DNA of 64,000 nt from Atriophallophorus winterbourni (taxonomy: Eukaryota > Platyhelminthes > Trematoda > Plagiorchiida > Microphallidae). A program made the position numbers and the translations under genes. The notes under the pieces were generated by a model. That model was not told where the DNA came from and searched no databases. It saw nothing but the letters and a program-made list of their open reading frames with translations. The stretch is from assembly GCA_013407085.1 (NCBI GenBank), contig JACCGJ010000665.1:62001-126000 (forward strand). The letters run 5' to 3'. Below are positions 11,191 through 20,944 of the stretch, one piece after another; positions within the stretch are counted from its first letter, which is position 1, and each line of letters begins with the position of its first letter.

Positions 11191-11500
11191 ACATTAGTTC
11201 ACGCGATTAATGACGAGATTGGATGCGCATATCCGTCATTCTTACATGGGCTAGGTACAAGCTGATGTGTAACTCATTTCTGTCTGGAAAGTCATGTGTA
11301 AGTGAAAATTACAGCATGATAACTGGAATCGAGAGGCTGCAAATGTTCGGTGTTGTATATGTAGTGCTCATATGGAGTGAAAAAGGAGGTGAAGACACGA
11401 GGATCATGGTATACAGTGAAGGTACTGCATGATTTAGCAGATTTACAAGTCATGACCATGTAAAAATACTTTTGTAATTGAATCAAATTTTCTGTGATAA
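11191..11500. other. No recognisable feature
   Basis: AT-rich stretch between the gypsy-like 5' end and the 5'-truncated CR1-like element. Small open frames here show no family features. Confidence 0.4.
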
Positions 11501-12221
11501 TGGCACGCTTTGCTGCGCGCTGCCAGCCACGAGAAGCCTTTTCATCATAAGAAACCGGGCTCATTCCTTCGCAGCCGAACGAAGAAAGCCATAGCACAGC
11601 GAAACCTGGCATGGCGATGTTATCGGACAGAAAGAAACAAAAATGACTGGGAAAACTACAGGTCATTGCGAAACTATTGTACATACCTCAGCCGCCAAGA
11701 CAAAACTCAATATGAATGGCATATATCCAACAAGTTTATGGAGAACCCAAAAAGCTTGTTCCACTTTGTGAACCAAAGACGCGTGGTCAAACTGGGAATT
11801 CCATCCATAGTCAGCGCACACGGCCTCATCGACCGCCTTGGAAGCTGCAACTGTGCTGTCGCAACAATACGCTCCTATTTTTAACCCTACATATCCTGCG
11901 AAACTTACCCACTTTTCTTTTCCCTCGCGAGACGTGCAAGAGATGCCGGAAATAAAGTTCACCCCTGAGGCAGTTCATCAGAAGATTCTGTGTCTGCGAC
12001 CGTACTCCTCGCCAGGACTCGACGGCATCCATCCCAAAATCCTGAAAGTAGCCGCAGCACATATATCTCCTTTACTGGCGACTTACTTTCAACGTTGTTT
12101 GGACTCGACTACCATTACACAAGCCTGGAAGGAAGGTGTTGTAAGCCCTATATTTACAGGCGGCAGCCGGTCTGATCCTGCAAATTATCGCCCCATCGTG
12201 CTGTTATCAGTGATTTCTAAA
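11500..12221 (+). mobile_element. CR1-like LINE, 5' part (endonuclease-RT linker and start of RT)
   Basis: The protein frame with RSRTKKAIAQRNLAW, then NPKSLFHFVNQRR, then SSPGLDGIHPKILK and NYRPIVLLSVISKV, is the standard linker plus RT motif 0-1 of CR1-clade elements; one frame change occurs at about 11880. The element is 5'-truncated. It stops abruptly at ISKV because an RTE element is inserted. The reading frame resumes at about 17695 with MESIVSDRIVSHLE, exactly the next residues expected. Confidence 0.8.
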
Positions 12222-12456
12222 GTCATCATCATCATCATCATCATGAAGCACAAGTCTGGAGCCAGACAAAGTGCCAAGCAATATGAAGCAGGAAAAGCAG
12301 ATAAGCAAGCGCGTGGAAAAGGGAAAGCAGGCAAGCGGAATACGCAAAAGCAAATGCACAAAAAAGCAGCTTGTTTTTGTAGTTTCACTGCATGCGATTT
12401 TTTGGTTTTTTGTTTTGTTTTTTGTTTTTTTATGTAAAATAATACCGAATAAAAAA

Positions 12457-14285
12457 TTATGACACACATAATAAAATACACTGGCGCCACTGACTTCGGT
12501 TTGTAGCCATATCGCGTAAGGTTTCCAGCCAACTATTAGGTGGAGCTTTTGGACCCCACCCAGGCAAACGAATACGCCCAACTGAGCCTAGCGCTACGGT
12601 GAGTTTCTTCATCCCAACGCGCCACGTCATGGACTGGCCACCCGATCTTTTCTCCCAGCTTCTGTCAGGCTCTGCGAATAAGGCGCGGTACGGTAAACGG
12701 TGAGTAGGCATTCTTAATACATGTCCCAACCATCGCAAGCGAGCAAGCATCAGCATTTCTCTCAGTCCGTGGCCACCTGGTCCTAACACCCGCTTGCAGA
12801 CATCTATATTTGTAACACGATGCTGCCACCGAATGCGAGCAATTCTACGCAGGCAACGGGTATCAAAAACAGAAAGCCGACGGACATCTTCCGCTCGGAT
12901 AGACCAGGTTTCGCAGCCATAAAGGAGTGTAGCACGCACCACTGCGTTGTACACTCGGCCTTTAGTATGGAGTGAAACATCGCGTCGACGCCACAGGTGG
13001 CGAAGGTTAGCAAACGCTGCACCCGCTTTGCGAACACGATGTGAGATCTCGTCCTCGACACAACCTCCAGCGGAGATACAACTGCCAAGGTAAACAAAGC
13101 TGTCGACCAATTCAAGATTGACATCGCACACAGTTAGGTTTGGAAGAGAGCCGCTCCAATCCTGGGTAAGTGTTTTACACTTGTTAGGCGCAAAGCACAT
13201 GCCATACCTTGAAGCTTCAAGTGCCAGGCGGTCCAGGGCTTGTTGCATTATATGAGGGTCATCTCCCAGAAGTGCGATGTCATCGGCATACTCTAGATCG
13301 GTCGCTCGCTCACCCGGCAGAAGTTCAACACCTGTGCCCACCAGGCCAGCTAAAGCTTTTCTCAGGACATCGTCGATCGCGAAGTTAAAAAGGAACGGCG
13401 AGATAGGGCAGCCCTGCCGCACCCCGCTGGAGATATTGAACGAGGACGACAATTGTCCGTACGCTCGAACCCTGCCCGAAGTTTGGCAATATAATGCTTT
13501 CAAGATCCAAACATACTTCTCGGGCACTCCATGTCTCAGTAGACAGTTCCAAAGACTTTCACGATCGATTGAATCGAATGCCGCTCGGATGTCAAGGAAT
13601 ACCACGATAGTTGGTTTACGAAAAGTGTGGCGTTGCTCCAGTAACTGACGGAGTGTGAAAATTTGATCTATGCACCCTCGGCCGGCACGAAACCCAGTTT
13701 GCTCCTCACGGATTTGCTCTTCCCGTTTGGTACTCAATCGGTGAAGCAGAATGGACGCCAGTATTTTAGGAGCTACTGAAATGAGACTGATACCCCGATG
13801 GTTTTCACAGGAATCGCGCCGTCCCTTTTTGAAAATAGGAGCAATTATTGATTCTCTCCAAGGGATCGGAACGCGTTCCTCAGCCCATATGTTGGCGAAC
13901 AGCGCTTGAAGTTCGCGAACTAAAGCGAAACCGCCATCTTTGAACAATGACGGAAGCAAAGCATCAGCACCTGATGCCCGATGGCGCTTAAGGCTCCGGA
14001 CTACACTGTAAATCTCTGATTGAGTCGGAGCCTCAAGAGAAATCGACCATGGGGTACAGTGTTCCGTATTCTCGAAATCAGTGGGTGCAGAAGGCCAGTT
14101 AAACTGTGCTTCAAAATGTTCTGCCCATCGCTCCATGCGTCTGTGCATGTTAAAAACTGGCAAACCATCTGCTTCACGTATCAACTCACTGATGCCTAGT
14201 CGCCCGCTTCCAGTTGTTCTGATGAGTTGGAACAATTTTCTGAAATTGCCTACAGCTGCCGCATATTCCACTTCCGTAGCCTACA
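12457..14285 (-). CDS. RTE reverse transcriptase (3' part of ORF2)
   Basis: About 604 open codons. RT motifs in order: PIPWRESIIAPIFKKG, NHRGISLISVAPK, QTGFRAGRGCIDQIF, FLDIRAAFDSIDR, GVRQGCPISPFLFNF, LEYADDIALL with the catalytic YADD, then VDSFVYLGSCI. The C-terminal domain has LLYGCETW, LRWLGHVLRMP and the RTE ending PGWGPKAPP, WLETLRDMA. This copy looks young: no internal stop was seen across the RT. Its own N-terminal part lies beyond the insertion at 14286-15806. Confidence 0.85.
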
Positions 14286-15806
14286 CCGAAGTAGGGCGTA
14301 CACCGAAGTAGGGCCTACACAGACTAACGCATGATCGGACATGGGAGACGGAAGTTTTCCCATCAGACTGGGGGATGTCTTTCATTCTACCACTGCCGAA
14401 ACGTGGAGATAAATCTGTGTGCTCCAATTACCGCGGAATAAGTCTAATCGACACCGCTGCTAAAGTGTTTGCAACGCTCCTGCTTAATCGGTTCTCCGCC
14501 GAAAGCAATCTGCGCACCAGAGTTAACCAAGGTGGATTTCGCCCTGGGATGGGTTGCGTAGATCAAATATTTACTTTACGCAGGATCCTCGAGCACCGTG
14601 CACGGTATCAACAGCAAACGATAGCTTGCTTTATTGACTTCCGCGCCGCCTTCGAATCCGTAGACCGTGGTTGTTTATGGGACATCATGCTATCGGATGG
14701 GGTTCCATTAAAGCTCGTCAACCTAATCAGAGCCTATTACAGCTCTACAAGGGCACGGGTTCGTGTCTACGGTGAAGAATCGCGTGAATTTAACTTGCAC
14801 ACAGGAGTCAGGCAAGGTTACCCGCTATCGCCGGTTATGTTTAACTATGTCGTAGACTGGATAATGAACCAGGCGTTAACAGAGTATCAAGGGGTGCAAA
14901 TTTCAACGGATCTATGGATTTCCGACCTTGACTACGCTGACGATATAGTCGTTCTGGGCGACAATACCGAAAGGCTGCAAAGCGTTTTAGACCGCATTAG
15001 TGCCACTGCCGCGAAAGTCGGTCTTGAGATAAACGCGGCTAAGACCAAGGCATTTTTTTATTCCGACACACCAGGCATCCAGCCACTTCGCGTCCAGGGT
15101 TGTCCGATCGAATACGTTCCAGTCTTTAAATACCTCGGCTCTAGTATATTGCCCAATGGTCAGGCGAAAGATGAAGTGAAGTTAAGGGTCGATCGTGCTC
15201 GTAATGCGTTTTTGCAGTTGAAAGGCACCCTTTGGCGCAAGCCTGGGATCAGCCTAAAAACTAAGACGCGTGTTTATCAAGCAGCGATCCGCCCTGTACT
15301 GCTTTATGGATGCGAGACATGGCCTTTAAGGTCACAGGATGTACGCACATTAGAAGTGTTCGACCATTGGTGCCTTAGGGTAATCTTGGGCATCCGATAT
15401 ACTGACCGATTATCTAACGCAGCCGTACGAGAGCGTTGCAGCGGACTATCTCCACTTTCCGCTCACATACAACGGCGAAGGCTGCAATGGTTTGGCCACG
15501 TCCTCCGAAAGACAGACACAGCACTTCCAAAACTCGTCCTCGACCCCAAACCCGTTCGCACCAGGCGTCGGCGGCAAGGTGGTCAAGTGAAAAACTGGCT
15601 GTCAACTGTGAAAGAGGATGTAGACACCCTGGGTCTGCGTACCGTCTACGGAGTTCGCAGGTGGGAACGAGACTGGATCACGATCTGCAACGATCCCGCC
15701 TCCGATCGACGTGCGTGGGCTGGTGCGATCCGAGACATCAATGAAGCCGGCTAATCCACTCGTGGAGCCAGCCGCACAAAAGTAAAAGTAAAAGTAAGTA
15801 AGTACT
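14286..15806 (+). mobile_element. Second RTE-like LINE, 5'-truncated, nested in the first
   Basis: Inserted in the opposite direction into the first RTE. The target sequence ACTTCCGTAGCCT is present on both sides (ending 14281-14285, and again at about 15805-15818), a 13-bp target-site duplication. The body starts at 14341 in the RT and ends at an (AAAGT)-type tail at about 15779-15800. The first 55 bases (14286-14340) are not RTE sequence in frame but a copy of sequence found at 16361-16415. No damage is seen in the RT. Confidence 0.8.
14345..15754 (+). CDS. RTE reverse transcriptase, second family
   Basis: Open frame of about 470 codons beginning inside the RT (ETEVFPSDWG, then MSFILPLPKRGD). 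Motifs: NYRGISLIDTAAK, QGGFRPGMGCVDQIF, FIDFRAAFESVDR, GVRQGYPLSPVMFN, LDYADDIVVL with the catalytic YADD, and VFKYLGSSIL. The C-terminal domain has LLYGCETW, LQWFGHVLRK and GQVKNWLSTVKEDV. Residues at the C-terminus differ from the first RTE, so this is a separate lineage. The start is a truncation point, not a native Met. Confidence 0.85.
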   Translation, partial: ETEVFPSDWGMSFILPLPKRGDKSVCSNYRGISLIDTAAKVFATLLLNRFSAESNLRTRVNQGGFRPGMGCVDQIFTLRRILEHRARYQQQTIACFIDFRAAFESVDRGCLWDIMLSDGVPLKLVNLIRAYYSSTRARVRVYGEESREFNLHTGVRQGYPLSPVMFNYVVDWIMNQALTEYQGVQISTDLWISDLDYADDIVVLGDNTERLQSVLDRISATAAKVGLEINAAKTKAFFYSDTPGIQPLRVQGCPIEYVPVFKYLGSSILPNGQAKDEVKLRVDRARNAFLQLKGTLWRKPGISLKTKTRVYQAAIRPVLLYGCETWPLRSQDVRTLEVFDHWCLRVILGIRYTDRLSNAAVRERCSGLSPLSAHIQRRRLQWFGHVLRKTDTALPKLVLDPKPVRTRRRRQGGQVKNWLSTVKEDVDTLGLRTVYGVRRWERDWITICNDPASDRRAWAGAIRDINEAG

Positions 15807-16180
15807 TCCGTAGCCTTAGAACTCCACCAACTTTCCTGTCGGTTCTTAAACTGGCAACCAGTTTACGTTTAATAAGCCTTCGTGACGCATCATGTATGCT
15901 ATCAGCAGAAAGCAACCGACATTGGTCCATTAATTGGAGAGAATTCGCAGAAACCCAGTGCTGAGCTACACGGGAAGTCAACCCACAACTATCCAACGCG
16001 GCTGTTTCCAAGGAGGTTTGAATCCCACTCCATTGGTCATCGATACTATTTTGGGGAACTGTAGACAGATGCACACTCAAATTGGCCTGAAACCCTCGGA
16101 GAACCGGGAGATCATTAAGCCTAGCAACATTCAACTGCCTTGCAACATTTCTATGTTTCCCACAAAAACGCATCGAGAGC

Positions 16181-16213
<33 letters not shown>

Positions 16214-16360
16214 TTGCACAATCTGATACAGATATAGTGCCGTTCAACATAAACAATGAGATGTACAAAGCGAGAAGGGGGGTACAAAGCGTTGTCATCG
16301 GCATCGTTGAACGTAGGCATGATACTACCCGGTTGCCTACACCGAAGTAGGGTGCCTACA
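16181..16360 (-). mobile_element. Short SINE-like element with (TTA)n tail nested in the RTE
   Basis: Read on the minus strand, it starts with CTACTTCGGTGTAGGCAACC, runs about 150 nt and ends in an (ATA)n run (16181-16211). Its head resembles the RTE 5' leader at 17440-17480, which has CTACTTCGGCCTGGGCAACC. It therefore looks like a non-autonomous derivative that borrows an RTE 5' leader. It splits the RTE between endonuclease and middle domain. The exact 5' end is blurred by two further copies of the 14-nt motif up to about 16390. Confidence 0.5.
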
Positions 16361-16399
16361 CCGAAGTAGGGCGTACACCGAAGTAGGGCCTACACAGAC

Positions 16400-17536
16400 T
16401 AACGCATGATCGGACTCTAGACAGGTGCCCCAGTAGGAGCGGCAATCTTGCACACTCCCTCGCCAGGAGTAGCTGATAGCAATATGGTCAATTTGCGTGA
16501 ACAAGGCCGCCGATGGAGATCTCCAAGTGGAGCAGTGGCGCTTCGAATGGCGGAAGTTAGTGCTGGCAAGGTACAGTCTGTGCTCTGAGCACAAGTTAAG
16601 CAATCTTTCGCCGTTGTCATTACGATGACAATCAAGACCAAACCGTCCACTCACGAAATGCTCGTTTAAGGATAGACGGCCAACACGTGCATTCATGTCT
16701 CCAGCTGGGACAACGATGTCACTCCTCGATGCAAGTCTAATGAGTTCTTGTAATCTTCCATAAAACTCATCCTTGTCACGTTCAGAGCTACAATTAGTCG
16801 GTGCATAGGCAGCAACCACAAACAGGTCGCGGGATTGGTTGCGAAATCGGCCTTTTTTGAACGAAACCTGTAGTCTTACTGCACAAAGGCGACTGTCGAT
16901 TGGGATCCAGTCTAACAGTGCGAACTCAGCTCGCTCACTCAAGACGATTCCGACACCAGCTTGACCAGATACCATGGCATCGTCATCAGTGGACAAACGT
17001 AGATAGTGTGACTTACGTAAGTTCGAAGGGTTAGACAATCGTGTAACTGAGCTAGAGTTATGCATGCGTGTTTCCGACAAACAGCACACATCGACGTCGA
17101 GGCTATCAAGCGTGCGAGCCAAGGCTGCCTGCTGTCCGATGCTAGCTAAAGTCCGTACATTAAACGCAGCTAATTTGAATGGTACGCGTGGGCGGAAGAA
17201 CGCTCTGGAGGCATTCGAAGCAGGCAAAATATTCGAAGTAGCTGAATTTGGAAACCTCGATGAACAAGCTGCACTTCTGTCAGGGCTAACCAAAGAACCA
17301 CAAAACGGAAAACAGTTATTAAAAAAGTTTGCATGCAGTGTGAGATCATGTAAAGCATTTTGAGCAGAGAGCAAAGAGCTTGAGAGCAGAGAGCGCGAGA
17401 GCACGGGATCTGTCATTTTTACCTTTATTTTCATAATTGCTTGTGGGCGTGATACTACCCGGTTGCCCAGGCCGAAGTAGGGGGTTAGCTTAGGGGGCCC
17501 CACCCGGAGCCTTTGGCTAAAAAGCCTGAACCACAA
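16400..17536 (-). CDS. RTE apurinic-like endonuclease domain
   Basis: Open frame on the minus strand encoding the target-nicking endonuclease of the RTE element. Visible motifs: AFNVRTL, VDVCCLSETRMH, QAGVGIVL, VVAAYAPTN, VPAGDMNARVG, IDHIAIS and ESDHALVC. Past about 16415 the frame runs into a repeated CCTACTTCGGTGTA motif belonging to an inserted short element, so the last about 25 residues of the open frame are not endonuclease. Confidence 0.8.
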
Positions 17537-17694
17537 GGCAGTGGCTTGAGACTGAGTTTGTCTGACCTCTATCCATCGACCTTCCTGGTATGAGTAGCTC
17601 TGCTGGCACCAAAAGGCACCACCCAGTATAGCTCAATGGGTCATGAAGGTACACAAACCATCGCACCACGTTAAGGTCCAGTCTCAGCGCGACG

Positions 17695-19308
17695 GCATGG
17701 AGAGCATTGTCTCTGACCGCATTGTCTCACATTTAGAAACGAATCGGATTTTAATCAAACAGCAACACGGTTTTCGGGCCAAACGTTCGTGCACCTCTAA
17801 TTTGCTTCTCGCACGAGATGAATGGACGAAATCCGTCGACGAAGGCACTGGTGTCGATGCTATATTTTTGGATTTCTCCAAGGCATTCGACCGTGTGCAT
17901 CACGACATCCTTCTCCTTAAACTCGCTTCCTACGGCGTTGGATCATCCCTCGTATCATGGATGAAATACTTCCTATGCGATCGCTCTCTCTGTGTTCGTG
18001 TGCGCGACTGCTACTCAGCTCCCTTTCCAATCAAGTGTGGTTTGCCGCAAGGTTCTGTTCTTGGTCCAAGACTTTTCATTATCTTCATCAACGATATCGG
18101 ACAAGACATTGAATCCCCGTTCCTCCTCTTTGCTGATGATGTCAAACTTTGGCGCTCTCTTAAATCGTCTGATGATTCCCGTGTCTTACAAGACGACTTA
18201 GATCGCCTACATTGTTGGTCCTCACGAAACTATCTTCCATTCAACGCATCCAAGTGCAGCGTTCTCCCCATCCGTCACTCAGCTTGTTTTACCTACCGTT
18301 TGGGGCAAACAACACTTCAACGCGTTCGACAAGAAAAGGATCTTGGACTTATCATTCAGCAAGACCTTGGTTGCACAGAACAATGCGAACGCGCAGCAGC
18401 TGCAGCCAACCGCAACACCGGCCTACTTCGCCGCGCCCTCGGCAAGTTCGACCGGTTTCTCTTCCCGACTCTGTTGAACATTTACATCCGGCCACACTTG
18501 GAATACGCAGTGCAGGCTTGGCGGCCGTGGCTATGCAAGGACATGTCACTCCTCGAAAACGCCCAACGGCGTGCGACAAAGCTCGTCCGCGGTATGCGCC
18601 ACTTGCCATACGAAGAGAGATTACGCCGTTTAAACACATACTCCGTTACGTACCGTCTTCTCCGTGGAGACATGATACTTACATACCGGATACTGAGCGA
18701 CTCCTCCCATCCATGCAGCTCCCTGCTCGTCCCATCCATCAGCACAAATCTCCGAGGACATGGACTTCAATTGCTACATCAGCAAAGCCGACTTGAATGT
18801 CGCCGCAGGTTTTTCTCGGTGCGAGTCTGCAGTCCATGGAATGCTCGTCCATGCAAGCTTTTTGAATCTACTTCTTTCGGTTCTTTCAAAGGTCTCCTCG
18901 ATTCCCACCTTCATTAAATCTCCCACTCCCAAGACACTACTAACTTCTCGTGGCAACGGTAAGTTCTCTTTCTGTGCCATTTGCATTTTCGTCACTACCC
19001 CTTCAACACTTCTCCAGTTTCATTGCTCTTCCAAATCCCAGTATCGGAAGTCCAAGCGCACGCAGTCTCAGCTGACCCTGTTCCGGAGGATGTGGTGGGT
19101 AGCGGTGTCCCGGGTTGACACCCTACCTGTCCAAATGCAACAAAAATCCAACGATGGTACAGGCTAACGCGAATGTGGCCCGCTATAAGGCCTTGAAAAC
19201 TCGAACATTTTACTATTCTTTTCTTTTTAGACCCAACGAACAATCCACCCTGCGGTTTGTACAAGCTCCCCGCTTTTTATACCGTAATAAACTATTGATC
19301 TATTGATC
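17695..19308 (+). mobile_element. CR1-like LINE, 3' part (RT, C-terminal domain, 3' tail)
   Basis: Open frame from about 17695 to 18917. RT motifs seen in order: QHGFRAKRSC, DFSKAFDRVHH, GLPQGSVLGP, FADDVKLW and QEKDLGL, then the CR1 C-terminal block NIYIRPHLEYAVQAW and the end FKGLLDSHLH. The catalytic FADD is intact. After the stop, about 390 nt of 3' UTR ends in a tandem octamer (ATTGATCT twice, about 19293-19308), the usual CR1 3' terminus. This is the continuation of the element at 11500-12221. Confidence 0.85.
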
Positions 19309-20314
19309 TACTGAAAGCGCCCGGATATATTTAGCAATATCAAAAGTTTCGTTAGAAGCTAACTTCCAAGTTGAAGTTGATGGCACGAAAAACGTTTTAA
19401 CACCAAGATGGAGACATGAATATTTACGCGTTCAAAAACTTCCATAAACGATAGGTAGCAGAATAATAAAACGAAATAACATCCCCAGAAAATGACATTC
19501 AAATTACTGTTTGTTTGAAGCGCGCATTTCTGCGTTATGTAGGTAGAGCTGATTATGGCAAATGGTTTTACGCACAACTACGATATAATTAGAATATTGG
19601 CTTTGAATAAAAATCCAAACATGACAGTGATACTAGCTTACCGAAGCTTACTAATACATAATTATTAAAACCAAAAGACCCGCCAAAAATGACCTTATGT
19701 CACCGGGGTCACAGTATATGTATCAGTATCAGTATCACAGGGCGATAGTCGAACAATTCGGAACGAGTGCTCAGATTCTTTCAGTGGTGTGCTTGGAAAC
19801 TTCCGCCACTATCAACAGCGATCCGTAAAAATCACCGTAGAGCGTAGTTGTGAATAGATTAGTGAGGTTTCGTCACCGAATGATGAGATAGTTATTGCAT
19901 GTTGCAGGTCCTATGGAATGAAAAGATAATGCACCACAGTCAAATTCAACAAAGACCAAAAACTTGTGAAAGAAACGCTTTTTGGGTTTTAAAATGGTTT
20001 CCACAAGATTTTTAGTCTGTAAAAATGGAGTGATTTAATCTCAAGTTTAATTTTCCGGAAAGAGCACCCGCAACCGTTCAAGTTCAAGTTCAAGTTCAAG
20101 TTGCACAGGGCTGAAGGTGGCTAAAAGCCAATCACGCGCTCAGATTTCCTTCGAAGGTATGCGGTTGAGCACCCGGCACTTCGATATCGAGTATACAGTT
20201 CGTACTTTTCACACGTTCTTGCTTCCGAATAACTGGAAAGTAAGGTAGGGTTTCTCTTCACCAGCACGGTGAGAGGTCAGCTATTCAGGAAACAATGCAA
20301 TAATATGCGTGAAC
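19309..20314. other. Intergenic, small tandem repeats only
   Basis: No gene or known element recognised. It contains a short (GTATCA) run at about 19722-19739 and a (GTTCAA) run at about 20079-20101. Confidence 0.4.
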
Positions 20315-20425
20315 AATGTGTGGTGTATGAAATCACTAGCCTAGTTGAGGTAAAGTGAAACACAGTCATAGACTGCATGTGGGCTAATTTACTGTCAGGT
20401 TGTCCAGGCCTAGACAGATATGATA
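20315..20425 (+). repeat. Unclassified dispersed repeat, copy 5 (diverged, partial)
   Basis: Matches the first half of the repeat at 636-885, sharing the CCAGGCCTAGACAGATATGA landmark, with many substitutions. It lies outside the USP region, which shows the family is dispersed. Confidence 0.5.
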
Positions 20426-20471
20426 AAAATGTAAAAATACGTTTTTTTGTTTTTTTTATAAAGTTTTTTTA

Positions 20472-20944
20472 TTAGACAATATGCGGAAATATGATAGACC
20501 ATTTAACGTCTAATTCCCTTTTAAAGCTCAACACATTTGGGAGGCTTACTATACAATCTGGGAGCTTGTTCCAGAAGTTGACCACACGGTTGCTGAAAAA
20601 GTGCTCACGTGCCAGCAACCTTGGCCTACTCTTAAGAAGTTTCATAGAATTACCCCTTGTAGCTGCTTTAGGTGCAAGTTTAAGGATTTCAGTAATATTA
20701 TCACCTGTAAGACCCTTTAGAATCTTGAAGGCTTCTATTAGGTCACCTCGCAGCCGCCGTCTCTTTAGTGAGAACAAACCAAGGTCCTTGAGTCTAGCCT
20801 CATAAGTTTTACCTGCCTGACCCTCAACCATCCTAGTCGCAAGGCGCTGGACCTTTTCGAGACATGCTATATCCTTTTTTAAGTACGGTGCCCAGGATTG
20901 AACGCAGTACTCCAAGTGAGGCCGCACGACTACTTTGTATAAGG
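20472..20944 (-). mobile_element. CR1-like LINE, C-terminal part (interrupted element)
   Basis: Encodes FIPLYKVVVRPHLEYCVQSW, then ATRMVEGQAGKTYEARL, LKRRRLRGDLIEAFKIL and FFSNRVVNFWNKLP, the C-terminal domain of CR1 ORF2. The frame continues from the RT part at 23566-24290 once the plus-strand element between them is removed. Confidence 0.75.

Larger units (their letters stand above)
12222..17694 (-). mobile_element. RTE-like LINE, near full length, inserted in the CR1 element and itself interrupted
   Basis: Minus-strand element. Its 5' UTR begins near 17694; the motif CAAAGGCTCCGGGTGGGGC is at about 17500-17518. The AP endonuclease spans about 17210-16400 (FKLAAFNVRTLA, CCLSETR, GDMNARVG, IDHIAIS, SDHALV). 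The middle domain lies at 15807-16180 and the RT at 14285-12460. The 3' end is a short ATG/ATC trinucleotide run at about 12222-12244. The domains read continuously once two later insertions (14286-15806 and about 16181-16360) are removed. Flanking CR1 sequence supports an insertion between ISKV and MESIV. Confidence 0.8.

Noticed and set aside
12185..12581. Open frames containing poly-Met or poly-Asp
   Set aside because: They are translations of a trinucleotide run at an RTE tail and of 3' UTR sequence.
16180..16215. Asn-rich or Ile-rich low-complexity protein
   Set aside because: Translation of the (TTA)n tail of a SINE-like element.
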